Source: Phocoena phocoena
Lineage: Eukaryota; Chordata; Mammalia; Artiodactyla; Phocoenidae
NCBI RefSeq assembly: GCF_963924675.1
Contig: NC_089234.1
Location: 59,686,909-59,750,908 of the forward strand
Reading direction: 5' to 3'
DNA: 64,000 bases
Shown: positions 48,079-59,588 of the stretch, one piece after another
Numbering within the stretch: position 1 is the stretch's first letter
How the letters are laid out: every line of letters starts with the position of its first letter
Notes under the pieces: model-generated
What the model saw: only the letters and a program-made list of their open reading frames with translations
Databases searched by the model: none
Told to the model about the DNA's origin: nothing
Translations under genes and position numbers: made by a program

Positions 48079-48169
48079 TCATCAAAATGAGTACATTTCT
48101 TTCAGCTGTTCTTGATCAAGTGACTAAGTCACTTGATCAAGAACAGCTGAAATGTACTCATTTTGATGA
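48079..48169. repeat. Near-perfect palindrome, 43-bp arms, 1-base centre
   Basis: The left arm 48079-48125 and right arm 48127-48169 are exact reverse complements around A48126, apart from a 4-base insertion (a 'ttct' repeat) in the left arm. The core is 'gatcaagtgact a agtcacttgatc'. It is not part of a known repeat that I recognise. A single-base spacer in a 91-bp palindrome is unusual, since such structures are normally unstable. Confidence 0.85.
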
Positions 48170-48479
48170 AGTGCTGGTTTGAAGAACTTGTCTTTAAAAT
48201 CTTCAGGTTGTATAACAGTTGAGCCTGCTAGATGTATTCATTAGATATCATGTTCTTCATCCTATTCCTTTTTTTTTTGGAACATTAAAGGCATTATAAA
48301 AACCCCAAAAAAATGTAATAATAAAATAAATGTATTCAATTAGAAAAATAGAGAAAACATTTAGTAAGTATGATGGAAATAATTCGTGCTTAGATGCAAG
48401 TTAACAGCACCAAATGTCTGCATTAGAAACAAGAAAGGTCCAAAAATTAGTAACCTGGTTTCCACTTTAAGAAGCTGGA

Positions 48480-49225
48480 AAAGCTATACAATGGGGAATA
48501 TTACTCAGCAATAAAAAGAAATGAAGTAGTTTCTCTGGTGGTGCAGTGGTTAAGAATACGCCTGCCAATGCAGGGGACACAAGTTTGATCCCTGGTCCAG
48601 GAAGATCCCACATGCCACGGAGCAACTAAGCCCGTGCGCCTGCGCTTTTGAGCCTGCGAGCCACAACTACTGAGCTCGGGTGCTGCAACTACGGAAGCCC
48701 GTATGCCTAGAGCCTGTGCTCTGCAACAAGAGAAGCCACTGCAGTGAGAAGCCCACACACCACAATGAAGAGTAGCCCCTGCTCGATGCAACTAGAGCAA
48801 GCCCACTCACAGCAGCAAAGACCCAACGCAGCCAAAAATAAATAAACAAACAAACAAATAAATAGGAAATAGGTTTTTTTAAAAAAAGAAGTGAAGTAGT
48901 GATACATGCTACAAGATGGATGAACCCTAAAAATATACTAAGCGAAAGAAATTGATCACCGAGGACTGTATATTGTATGATTCCATATATATGAATGTCC
49001 AGAATAGACAAATCTAAAAAAGAAAGCAGATTAGTGGTTGCCTGGGGTGGGGAAATTAGGGAGTGATGGCATTAGGTTTCTTTTTGGGTTAATGAAAGTG
49101 TTCTCAAGTTGATTGTGATGATGAAAACACAATTCTTTGAATATACCTGAAGTCATTAAATAGTACCTTTTAAGTTGTTCACTTGTATGGTATGTGAATT
49201 CTGTTTCAATAAAAGTGTTTTGTTT
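48480..49225 (+). mobile_element. Old L1 3' end, sense, split by a SINE
   Basis: ORF2 end and 3' UTR: 'ggggaatattactcagcaat', then after the SINE 'tgctacaagatggatgaacc', 'gattagtggttgcctggggt' and 'caataaaagtgttttgtttt'. Inactive. Confidence 0.82.
48530..48882 (+). mobile_element. CHR-type SINE, long form, nested in L1
   Basis: Sense long-form SINE from 'tttctctggtggtgcagtgg' to an A-rich tail with (aaac). The flanking duplication AAAAAGAA[A/G]TGAAGTAGT is at 48513-48530 and 48883-48900, one mismatch. Confidence 0.9.
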
Positions 49226-49234
49226 TTTAAAGAC

Positions 49235-49904
49235 TAGAAAGGAAGAACAAATTAAACCAAAAGTAAGCAGAAGAAAACTAAGAGCAAAAATAAATGAAAG
49301 GAAAATAGACAAACCATAGAGAAATTCAGTGAAACCAAAAGCTATTTTCTTAAATCCATCAATAAAAATTGGTAAATCTTTAGACTGATAAAGAGCCAAG
49401 AGAAAAGAAACAAATTACCAATATCAGGCATCAAAAAAGGGACATTACTACAGCTTTTACAAGCATTAAAAGGATAATGGAGGGACTTCCCTGGCAGTCC
49501 AGTTGCTCAGACTTCACCTTCCAATGCAGGGGGTGAGTGTTCAATCCCTGGTCAGGGAGCTAAGATCCCACATGCCTCGGGGCCAAAAAAACAAAACATA
49601 AAGCAGAAGCAATATTGTAACAAATTCAATAAAGACTTTAAAATGATCCCATCAAAAAAAAATGATAATGGAATATTATGAACATCTTTATATCAAAAAT
49701 TAGACAACTTATTGACAAATTTATTTTATCTATTGAAATTGACAAATTTCTTGAAACAGAAAAATTACCAAAATTTACCCAAGAAGAAACAGTCTGGATA
49801 GCCCCATTTCAAGTAAAGAAATTGAATTAATAATTAAAAAGATTACCACATTGTCCCAAGAATGTAAAGATGGTTCAATATTTTTAAAATCTGATGGCCA
49901 AAAA
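49235..49904 (+). mobile_element. Old L1 ORF2 internal part, sense, split by a SINE
   Basis: 'tagaaaggaagaacaaatta', 'atcaataaaaattggtaaat' and, beyond the SINE, 'acttattgacaaatttattt' and 'gaaacagaaaaattaccaaa'. This is the region between the endonuclease and reverse transcriptase parts of ORF2. Frame lost. Confidence 0.75.
49481..49663 (+). mobile_element. tRNA-Glu SINE with an unusual 3' tail
   Basis: The head 'gggacttccctggcagtcca' is followed by a short body and a non-tRNA tail containing 'caatattgtaacaaattcaa' and 'taaagactttaaaatgatcc' before poly(A), a tail known from some ungulate SINEs. The duplication GATAATGG is at 49473-49480 and 49664-49671. Confidence 0.85.
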
Positions 49905-50132
49905 GCACATGAAAAGATGTTCAACATCACTAATTATCAGAGAAATGCAAATCAGAATGACAATGAGGTATCACCTCACACCGACAGAATGGTCATCATC
50001 AAAAAGTCTACAAACAATAAATGCTGGAGAGGGTGTGGAGAAAAGGGAACCCTCCTACAACTGTTGGTGGGATGTAAATTGGTACAGCCACTATGGAGAA
50101 CAGTATGGAGCTTCCTTAAAAAACTAAAAATA

Positions 50133-50458
50133 GGGCTTCCCTGGTGGCACAGTGGTTAAGAATCTGTCTGCCAATGCAGGGGACACGGGTTCGAGCCCTG
50201 GTCCAGGAAGATCCCGCATGCCATAGAGCAACTAAGCCCGTGAGGCACAACTACCAAGCCTGCACTCTAGAGCCCGTGAGCCACAACTACTGAGCCTGCG
50301 TGCCTCGAGCCTGTGCTCTGCAACGAGAGAAGCCACCACAATGAGGAGCCCACACACTGCAACGACGAGTAGCCCCTGCTCACCGCAACTAGAGAAAGCC
50401 TGTGCGCAGCAATGAAGACCCAACACAGCCAAAAATAAAATAAATATTTTTTTTAAAA
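50133..50458 (+). mobile_element. CHR-type SINE, long form, nested in L1
   Basis: Sense long form from 'gggcttccctggtggcacag' to 'aaataaaataaatattt' and an A-rich end. The right flank 'agagacttgaaaaacaacgc' does not belong to the L1, so the junction was altered and no clean duplication is seen. Confidence 0.87.
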
Positions 50459-50943
50459 AGAGACTTGAAAAACAACGCTATAAGTAGAAATACCATATGA
50501 TCCAGCAATCCCACTACTGGGCATATATCTGGAGAAAAGCATAATTTGAAAACATACATGCACCCCAATGTTCATTGCATCACTATTTACAACAGCCAAG
50601 ACATGGAAGCAACCTAAATGCCCATCAACAGAGGAGAAGATGTGGTACATATATACAATGCAATATTACTCAGCCATAAAAACAAAATAATGCCATTTGC
50701 AGCAACATGGAGAGACCTAAGAGATTATTATACTAAGTGAAGTAAGTCAGACAGAGAAAGACAAATATCATGATTTAATTCATATGTGGAATCTAATTTT
50801 TAAAAATGATATAAATGAACTCATTTACAAAACAGAAACAGACTCACAGATTTCGAAAACAAACTTATGGTTACCAAAGAGGAGATGTGGAGAGGGGGGA
50901 TAAATTAGGAGCTTGTAATTAACAAACACACACTACTATATAT

Positions 50944-50991
50944 AAAATAGATAACCAACAAGGACCTAAAATAGATAACCAACAAGGACCT
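50944..50991 (+). repeat. 24-bp perfect tandem duplication
   Basis: The unit AAAATAGATAACCAACAAGG plus ACCT occurs twice back to back (50944-50967 and 50968-50991) in an L1 3' UTR where related L1 copies have one. Confidence 0.9.
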
Positions 50992-51165
50992 AATGTATAG
51001 CACAAAGAACTATACTCAATATTCTGTAATAACCAATATGGGAAAAGAATCTGAAGAAGAATGAATATATGCATATGTATAACTGAATCACTTTGCTGTA
51101 CACCTGAAACTAACATAACATTATAAATCAACTATACTCCAATAAAATTTAAAAATAAAATATGT

Positions 51166-52106
51166 TAATTGAATCCACAGACTTAATAAAGGTAATATTA
51201 ATTGTTGGGGAAGGTGTTTGTCATCCATACATGATTTAAAAAAATAAAAACTTGGTAACTGGAAGTAGAAGGGAACCTCCTTAATCTGATTATGGGTATC
51301 TACTATAAACTTCTAATAAATATCACACTTGATTATAAAATTTGTTTTTAAGAATTTCACTTAATACCACAAGTAAGGTCACATGCTTGCTAGTACTTCT
51401 TCCATTCAAAATGGTGTCAAGGTTCTGGTAAATATAACAAGAAAAGAAAAAGGTAAGTATAACAAGAAAAGAAAAGAGGTACATGGCAGATAGTTTAGAA
51501 AGACTCACTCTACCTGTTTAAATTCTTATTTTGCTATACTGAATAGACTGAAAGCTATAATATTTTTAAGACTTCCTGTCTATAGGAGTCCAGGTATGTT
51601 TTACCACACAAACACACTTGACGTGCTAAACTGGATCTTTTTGCAAGCTTCATGGTGGTGGCAACTAGATCTTCTGGCCCTTCTATGGCAGAGTTTCATA
51701 AATATTGAGTGGCAGCATTTTTCCTTGCTATGTAGCATCCACGCTCAGCATCTCCTACCTCTGTAGTTTTAGTGACCTAATTCATATCATTTTAAACAAT
51801 CTTTTTGCTTAAATTAGACACAACTGCTTATAACATAGCAGTTACAAGTCTTGGCCAAGGAAAGAAATGATAAAAAGGAAAAAAATTTTTCTCATTATTT
51901 GCAGATTATATGATTGAATATAGAGGAAAATCTGAGAAACATACTATATACAAATAACTGTAATACCAGGTTGAAATGGTATTATGAAAGTAGAGATAAA
52001 GTGCTACTTATGTTCAAAAGTGAAATTTAATTTCTAGCTTTGAGAGCCCAGTGGTGGTGGAATGATGCTAAGAGGTGGCATGCACATGGTTATGATATAT
52101 AATCTT
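51166..52106. other. Intergenic, no gene; 25-bp tandem duplication inside
   Basis: AT-rich sequence without recognised repeat family. It contains a 25-bp unit twice (51427-51451, 51452-51476; 'ggtaaatataacaagaaaag...' and 'ggtaagtataacaagaaaag...', two differences). Nothing else is supported. Confidence 0.6.
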
Positions 52107-52241
52107 TTAAAATGATGATGAATTCAATTAGATATTTGATGAAGACATTTGCATCAATATTTATAAGAGATATTTGCCTGTAGTTTTCTGATCTTGTAGT
52201 ATTATTGTCTCTCACTGGTATCAGGGTGATACTGGACTCTT

Positions 52242-52582
52242 TCCTGTTTTTTTTTTTTTTTTGGCTGTGTTGGGTCTTTGTTGCTGCATGCAGGCTTTCT
52301 TTAGCTGTGGCGAGCAGGGGCTACTCCTTATTGTGGTGCACAGGCTTCTCACTGCAGTGGCTTCTCTTGTTGTGGAGCACGGGTTCTAGGTGTGTGGACT
52401 TCAGTGGTTGTGGCACATGGGCTCAGTAGTTGTGACTCACGGGCTCTAGAGCACAGGCTCAGTAGTTGTGGCATATGGGCTTAGTTGCTCCGTGGCATGT
52501 GAGATCTTCCCAGACCAGGGCTCGAACTCGTGTCCCCTGCACTGGCAGGCGGATTCTTAACCACTGTGCCACCAGTGAAGCC
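52242..52582 (-). mobile_element. CHR-type SINE, long form, in the inverted part of the L1
   Basis: Antisense long form: T-run, 'ttggctgtgttgggtctttg' ... 'gccaccagtgaagcc'. A perfect 10-bp duplication CTGGACTCTT is at 52232-52241 and 52583-52592. Confidence 0.92.
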
Positions 52583-54157
52583 CTGGACTCTTAAAATGAG
52601 TTAAAAGTGTTCTTTCATTTTTTGGGAAGAATTTGAGAAGGATTTGTGCTAGTTCCTTTTTACATATTTTATAGAATTCACAGTGAAGCATCTGGTCCAG
52701 GGCTTTTCATTTTTGGGACAGTTTTGACTATAGATTCAATCCCATACTAGTCATAAGTCTATTCAGATTTTCCATTTCTTTATTATCCAGTCTTCTAGAT
52801 TGTGCATTTTTAGGAATTTGTCCCTTTCATCTAGGTTATCCAATTATTGGTGTACAGTTGTTCATAGTACTCTTACAACCCTTTTTATTTTTGTAAAATT
52901 GGTAGTAATGCTCCCCTTTTCATTTCTGATTTAGTAGTTGAATCCTGTCTTTTTTTTCTTGTTATTATGGCTAAAGATTTATCAATTTTGTTCTTCTCAA
53001 GTGGGATTTATTCTTGAAATGCAAGGACGGTACAATGTATGAAATGTAATACACCACATTAATAGAATGGAGGAAAAACCCACATGATAATTTCAAATGT
53101 TATAGAAAATCCATTTGACAAATTTTAACACCCTTTCATGGTAAAAACTTAACAAACTAGGAATTAAAAGGGAACTTTCTCAACATGATTTTAGAAGACC
53201 CCACAGTTAACAAACAGCATACTCAAAGGTGAAAGACTGAAAGGTTTTTCCTAAGACCAAGATACTTCTATCACTTCTATTCACCACAGTATTGGAAGTC
53301 CTGGCCTGAGCAATTCAGCAAGGACAAGCAACAAAAGGCATTCACATTGGAAGAGAAGAAGTTAAATTATCTCTGTTCACATGTGACATGACCTTATATA
53401 TAGAAAATCCTAACTATTACACAAAAAACCCCACTAGATCCAATAAATGGATTAAGCAAAGTTGCAGGATATGAAATCAATTTTTAAAAATAATTGCAAT
53501 TATATACAATAATAATTGACAATTGAGAGAAGAAAATAAGAAAAAATCCATTTCCAAAATCATCAAAGAGAATAAAATACTTAGGAATAAATTTACCGAA
53601 GTAGGTAAAAGACTTTCAACTGAAAATTATGAAACACTGCTAAAAGAAATTAAAGATATAAATAAATGGAAAACATCCTTTAATCATGGCCTAGAAGACA
53701 ATATTATTGAGATGATAATATTACATAAAGGGATATATATATTCCATGCAATTTCTACTAAAAACCCAAAAACATTTTTTTGCAGAAATAAAAAACCCAT
53801 TCTAAAATTCATGTGGAATTTTAAGGGGTCCCAAATAGCCAAAATAATTTTTAAAAAGAGCAAAGCTAGAGGATTCATACTTCTTGATTTCAAAGTTTAC
53901 TACAAAGCTGAAGTAATCAAAATATTGTGATATTGGCTTAAGGAAAGAAATATAGACCAGAATAAAGAGACTAGAATAAAGAGCCCACAATAAAGCCCCT
54001 CTTACATAGTCAAATGATTTTGACAAAGGTGCTAAAGCCATTGAGAGGTAGAAAGGACTCTCCTTTCAAAAAATAATCCTGGAAAAACTGGCTATCTACA
54101 TGCAAAAGAATGAAATTCGTCCTTTATCTTATACCACATGTAAAAATTAATGCAGAA

Positions 54158-54916
54158 TGGGATTTCTCTGGTGGCGCAGAGGTTAAGAATCCGCCTGCCA
54201 ATGCAGGGGACACGGGTTCGAGCCCTGGACCAGGAAGATCCCACATGCAGGGCTTCCCTGGTAGCACAATGGTTAAGAATCTGCCTGCCAATGCAGGGGA
54301 CACGGGTTCGAGCCATGGTCTGGGAGGATCCTACATGCCACAGAGCAACTAAGCCTGTGTGCCACAACTAATGAGCCTGTGCTCTAGAGCCCGCAAGCCA
54401 CAACTACTGATCCCACTTGCCACAACTTCTGAACCCCATGTGCCTAGAGCCCATGCTCCACAACAAGAGAAGACACTGCATGGGAAGCCCGTGCACCACA
54501 ACGGAGAGTAGCCCCCCACTCGCCGCAACTAGAGAAAAGCCTGTGTGCAGCAACGAAGACCCAATGCAGCCAAAAATAAAATTAATTAATTAATTTTTAA
54601 AAATCTGGCCTTTAAAAAAAAAAGATCCCACATGCTGCAGAGCAACTAAGCCTGTGTGCCACAATTACTAAGCCTGTGCTCTAGAGCCCGTGAGCCACAA
54701 CTACTGAGCCCACAAGCCACAACTACTGAGCCCATGTGCTGCAACTACTTAAGCCCATGTGCCCAGAGCCCATGCTCTGGGAAGCCACCGCAACGAGAAG
54801 CCCATGCACCGTAATGAAGAGTAGCCCCCGCTCACCGCAACTAGAGAAAGCCTATGTGCAGCAATGAAGACCAAACGCAGCCAAAAATAAATAAATAAAA
54901 GAAATAAATTTAAAAG
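54158..54916 (+). mobile_element. CHR-type SINE, long form, host of another SINE
   Basis: The outer SINE begins 'ggatttctctggtggcgcag' and is interrupted at 54248. It resumes at 54636 and ends in 'caaaaataaataaataaaag'. The perfect 14-bp duplication AAATTAATGCAGAA at 54144-54157 and 54917-54930 belongs to the L1 host. Confidence 0.92.
54249..54621 (+). mobile_element. CHR-type SINE, long form, nested in the SINE at 54158
   Basis: Sense long-form SINE from 'agggcttccctggtagcaca' to 'ctttaaaaaaaaa'. A perfect 14-bp duplication AAGATCCCACATGC of outer-SINE sequence is at 54235-54248 and 54622-54635. Confidence 0.93.
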
Positions 54917-55240
54917 AAATTAATGCAGAAATGATCAAAGACCTGAACGTAACAGCTAAAACTATTGACAAAAACATAGAGGAATATCTTCATGACATTA
55001 GATATGGCAGTGCTTTCTTGGATATGACACAAAAAGCACAGGCAACAAAAGAAAAACACAGATCAATTGGGCATTACCAAAATTTAAACTTTTCTGCAAA
55101 ATTTAAAACTATCAAGAGAGTGAAAAGGCAATCCATAGAATGGGATGAAGTATTTGCAAATCCTATAAGAGACTAATATCCAGAGTATACAAAAACCCCT
55201 AAACCTCAACAACCACCACCACTGCAATTAAAAACTGGGC

Positions 55241-58103
55241 AAAGTAGCTTTCCCAGCTGTACAGGATACAGCCAATGAGGCCCATTTATCTCTTACTTCA
55301 TCCAGAGTACTGAGTTATCAGCTGCATCACTGGGGGACAGGAAGAGGCCAGGAGAGTGGCAAATAGGACTCTTGGATAGCATAAAAGGGATGCAGATCCT
55401 AGCCACATCAGGGACTGCATCAAGAAGCCCACCCACGAGTCACTGGGGATGCCTCCTCACTCACTGATCCCCCCAACTCCAGCACTCTGCATGCCTCCCC
55501 CATTATATCCCCACAACTTGTGGCTGCCTCTTGGTACATGTTCCTGATGGTACCTGGAATGAGCTTTGGCAGATGGCTAGTGGGGACTCGCAGAAAGCAA
55601 GCCTGACTCTGCAGGCCAGGGAGAGACCAGAAACTTAAGTTTTAAGTCTGCCCTTGGTTAAGCAAAAGGGAGGCTGTCAGCACCAGGCCTAGTGTATTGC
55701 AGGATTGAGAGAAGGCATATGAGTTTAAGAATTCAGCCAAAAGAGGGTAGCATGGAGCAGATGCATTCAAATAATCTGATAAATGCTGAGAATTTCTAGC
55801 AGAGCTGATGGAAGGTATTTCTCTCCTGAAGCCAGTTATTGAAGACAAGAGGAGGTAACTCCTGCTTTAAATGTAAAGAGAACAATGCAAGATTTAAGGA
55901 ACATAAAAAAATCAAGGAAACATGACAACACTAAAGGATCACAATAATTTTTTAGTAACTGAACCCAAAGACATGGAGATCAGCAATTTACCAAATAAAG
56001 AATTCAAAAGAATTGTTTTAAGGAACCCCAATGACCCACAAGAAAACACAGAAAAACAATTCAATGAAATCAGGAAACAATACATGAACAAAATGAGAAG
56101 CTTAATGAAGAAGTAGAAATCATAAAAAAGAACCAAACAGAAAATCTGAAGAATACAGTAAGTAAAAGAAAAATGCAGTAGAGAGCACCAACAGCAGGAT
56201 GGATCAAGCAGAAGAAAAATAGATATAAATTAGAAGATAGGACCTTTGAAATTATCCAGTAAGAGGAGAAAAAAGAATGAAAAAGAATAGAAGAAGCTAA
56301 CTTAATCTATGGGACAACATCAAAAGAAAGTCTGTGAATTATTGGAGTCCCAGAAAAGACAAGAGAAGGAGAAAGAAAGCTTATTTAAAGAAATAATGGC
56401 TGATGGACTTCCCTGGTGGCACAGTGGTTAAGAATCTGTCTGCCAATGCAGGAGACATGGGCTTAATCCCTGGTCCAGGATGTTCCCACATGCCGCAGAG
56501 CAACTAAGCCTGTGTGCCACAACTACTGAGCCCACACTGTAGAGCCCCCGAGCCACAGCTACTGAGCCCATGTGCCACAACTACTCAAGCCCGTGCACCC
56601 TAGAGCCCACGCGCTGCAACTACTGAAACCCGCACACTCTAGGGCATACATGTCGTGACTACTGAGCCTGCGTGCTGCAACTACTGCAACTACTGAAGCC
56701 CACGCAGCTAGAGCCCATGCTCTGCATCAAGAGAAGCCACTGCAATGAGAACAGCCGCTCGCCACAACTAGAGAAAGCCTGTGCACAGCAACGAAGATCC
56801 AATGCAGCCAAAATAATTAATTAATTAAAAACCCTGAAATAATGGCTGAGAACTTCCCAAATCTGAAGAGAGATTTGGATATCCAAGTTCATGAAGCTCA
56901 TAGGTCATATGTCACCAAACTCTTTCAATATGAACAGATTTTCACCCTGAAATGATACATTAAATTAAAGGAACTTAATAGATATATACAGAACATTCCA
57001 CCCCAAAGTAACAATGCATATTTTCCTCAAAGTGCACATATCTAGGATATAACATATATTAGGCAAAAAAATACATCTTAATAATTTTAAGAATATTGAA
57101 ATCAGACCAAGCATTTTTTCTGACATGAATGGTATAACTGGAAATCAATTACAAGAACAAAACTGAAAAATTCATAAATATGTGGGGATTAAACATGCTA
57201 CTGAAGAACCAATGGGTCAAGGAATAAGTCAAAAGTGAAATTTTAAAAATACCTTGAGAAAAACGAAAATGGCAATACAACATACCAAAATTATGTAATG
57301 AAGCAAAAGAAGTTCTATGAGGGAAGTTCATAGTGATAAATGCCTACACTAAGAAATAAGATAGATTGCAAATAAACAAACTAACTTTATACTTCAAGGA
57401 ACTAAAAAAGAACAAAGAAAGCCCAAAATTAGTAGAAGGAAGGAAACAAAGATCAAAATGAAAATGAATGAAATACAGACTAGAAAGACTACAGAAAAGA
57501 TCACTAAAATTAAGGGCTGTTGTTTTTTTAAAGATAACAAAATTGGCAAATCTTTAGCTGGATTCACCTAGAAAAAAAGAGAGGACTCAAATAAAATTAG
57601 AGAGGAAAGAGATGTTACAACTGATACCATAAAAATACAAAGGTTCATAAGAGACTACTATCAACAATTATTCACCAACAAATTGGACAACCTAGAAGAA
57701 ATTGATAAATTCTTAAAACATACAATCTACCAAAACTGAATCAGGAAGGAATAGAGAATATGAAAAAAAAAAAACCCAAACAGTTACTAGTTGGAGATTG
57801 AATAATTAGTCGAAAACCCCCCAACAAAAATCCAGGACCAGATAGCTTCATTGGTGAATTCTACCAAACATTTAATGAAGAATTAATGTCAATCCTTCTC
57901 AAACTCTTCCAAAAAATCAAAGAGGAGGAAACACTTCCAAACTCATTTTACAAGGCCAGCATTACCGTGATACCAAAAACAGACAAGAACACTACAAGAA
58001 AATAACAGTACTGGTCAATATCCCTGATGAATATAGATGCAGAAATCCTCAACAAAGTATCAGCAGACAGAATTCAACAATACATTAAAAGGATCATACA
58101 CTA
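55241..58103 (+). mobile_element. L1 5' UTR, ORF1 and first part of ORF2, sense
   Basis: A 5' UTR-like start (55241 on, 'cagggactgcatcaagaagc') leads into ORF1: 55922-56116 reads EPKDMEISNLPNKEFKRIVL, the N-terminal part of L1 ORF1p, and stops early. After a SINE, ORF2-like sequence continues (56850-58103), with 'ggaccagatagcttcattgg' and 'catacattaaaaggatcata'-type stretches, until another L1 starts at 58104. It interrupts the previous L1 at 55240. Confidence 0.78.
56404..56835 (+). mobile_element. CHR-type SINE, extended long form, with 14-bp TSD
   Basis: Sense SINE from 'tggacttccctggtggcaca' to '(ttaa)' and an A-rich tail. At about 430 bp it is longer than other copies, because the 'gccacaactactgagccc' unit is repeated more often (about eight times). 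A perfect duplication GAAATAATGGCTGA is at 56390-56403 and 56836-56849. Confidence 0.92.
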
Positions 58104-59380
58104 GGGAGGTGTGGCCAAGATGGCAGAGTAGGAAGACCCTGAGCACACTTACTCCCACAGGCACAAGAAAATTACAACTATCTACAGAGCAACTATCTAT
58201 AAGAATGACCTGAGGCCTAGCAGAAAAGATTTTCCACAACTAAAGATATAAATAAGGCACTACAAGATGATTTAGTATAGTCAAGACCAACATCTCCAGA
58301 GTAGGTGACCACAAATGGGAGGATAATCACCACATCCCCAGGGCAGCTGACCACAAATGAGAGGATAATCACAACTGCAGTTCTCCTTGATGAGTGGGGA
58401 GACCGAGCCCCATGCTCTGCTCTGTAGCCTGGGGGTCCTTCACCAAGAAAACAAGCCCCAAGAATGTCCTGCTTTGAAGGCCCGTGGAGCTTGTGTATGG
58501 GAAAGCCAGAGGGCTGTACAAAGCAGAGACTCTGCTCTTAATGGGCATGCATATAATCACACACACTCTGAGTTCCAGTGCAGAGGCAGTAGTTTGAAAG
58601 GAGCCTGGGTCAGACCCACTTACTGATCTTGGAGAGCATCCTTGAGATTCAGGAGCCAACTGGAACTCCCTCTGGGGACATAGATGCTGATAGCACCATT
58701 TTGGGGGGAGCTTATTCTACTACAAGGATGCTTGTGCTGGTAAGCTCTCTGTAGCCTATTAGCACCAGGGGCTTACACATCCACCAACAGGCTGGCACCA
58801 GCCCTGTGATTCCCTTGACTACACAACCAGCCATGCTGGGACATGGCCCCACCCACCAGCAGGCTGAAACCAGCCCTATGACTACACATACTGGGAAGCC
58901 AGCTGTGGTGGCACCTGCCCACCAGCAGGCCATCACCAACCCCAGGGCCCTCCAGGCCACGTAGGCACCTGAACTATGCCTATGAACTTGACCCCACCCA
59001 CCAGTGATCTGGCAGCCACTGCATGAGTCAGGGCCTGGCAGCCAACCAGACCTGGGGCCAGCCATGCCTACCAGGACTCCCACATTAGTTAGCCTCACCA
59101 CAACAGAAGGGCCCATGCAGCCCATATAGGGGGCACCCTAGAGTGTACAGTCCTGGAAACAAGAGACAAGTGTGCTGCTGGGCCCCATAGGACATCTACA
59201 TTAGGCTACTTTTCTAAGATCAGGAAAAGTAACTGACCTACATAATATATAGAAATATACAGATAACTAGGCAAAATGAATAGACAGAAGAATATTTTCC
59301 ACATGAAGGAACAAGACAAAACCCCAGAAGAAGAACTAAGTGGTAATAAGGAATCTATCCAATAAAGAGTTCAAGGTAGG

Positions 59381-59588
59381 ACTTCCCTGGTGGCGCAGTG
59401 GTTAAGAATCCACCTGCCAATGCAGGGGACACGGGTTCGTGCCCCAGTCCGGGAGGATCCCACATGCCATGGAGCAGTTGGGCCCGTGAGCCATGGCCAC
59501 TGGGCCTGCGCATCCGGAGCCTGTGCTCCGCAACGGGAGAGGCCACAACAGTGAGAGGCCCTCATACCACAAAAAAAAAAAAAAAAAA
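59381..59588 (+). mobile_element. CHR-type SINE, short form, without target duplication
   Basis: A complete short-form SINE from 'ggacttccctggtggcgcag' to a run of about 17 A. The left flank (L1 ORF1, 'agttcaaggta') and the right flank ('ttatgccaaatgtg', L1 spacer) show no duplication. The L1 sequence between the flanks, most of ORF1, is missing. Confidence 0.9.

Larger units (their letters stand above)
49905..51165 (+). mobile_element. Younger L1 3' end, sense, split by a SINE
   Basis: 'aagatgttcaacatcactaa', 'gggtgtggagaaaagggaac' and, past the SINE, 'accatatgatccagcaatcc', then 3' UTR 'actgaatcactttgctgtac' and 'ctccaataaaatttaaaaat'. A 24-bp perfect tandem duplication lies in its 3' UTR (50944-50991). 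Confidence 0.87.
52107..55240 (+). mobile_element. 5'-inverted L1 (ORF2), carrying SINEs
   Basis: 52107-52995 is ORF2 in antisense ('tttgatgaagacatttgcat' to 'aaagatttatcaattttgtt'). From about 52997 the sequence is ORF2 in sense, starting 'ctcaagtgggatttattctt' and running to 'aaaaactgggcaaagtag'. The end of the inverted part and the start of the sense part are neighbours in the ORF2 map (just before and at the DQVGF-type motif). That is the structure made by twin-primed reverse transcription. The sense part has degraded RT motifs (LFTCDMTLYI in place of LFADDM-ILY). Confidence 0.88.

Noticed and set aside
53523..53930. 135-codon open frame as a possible gene
   Set aside because: It is the part of L1 ORF2 following the reverse transcriptase motifs, read in sense with substitutions.
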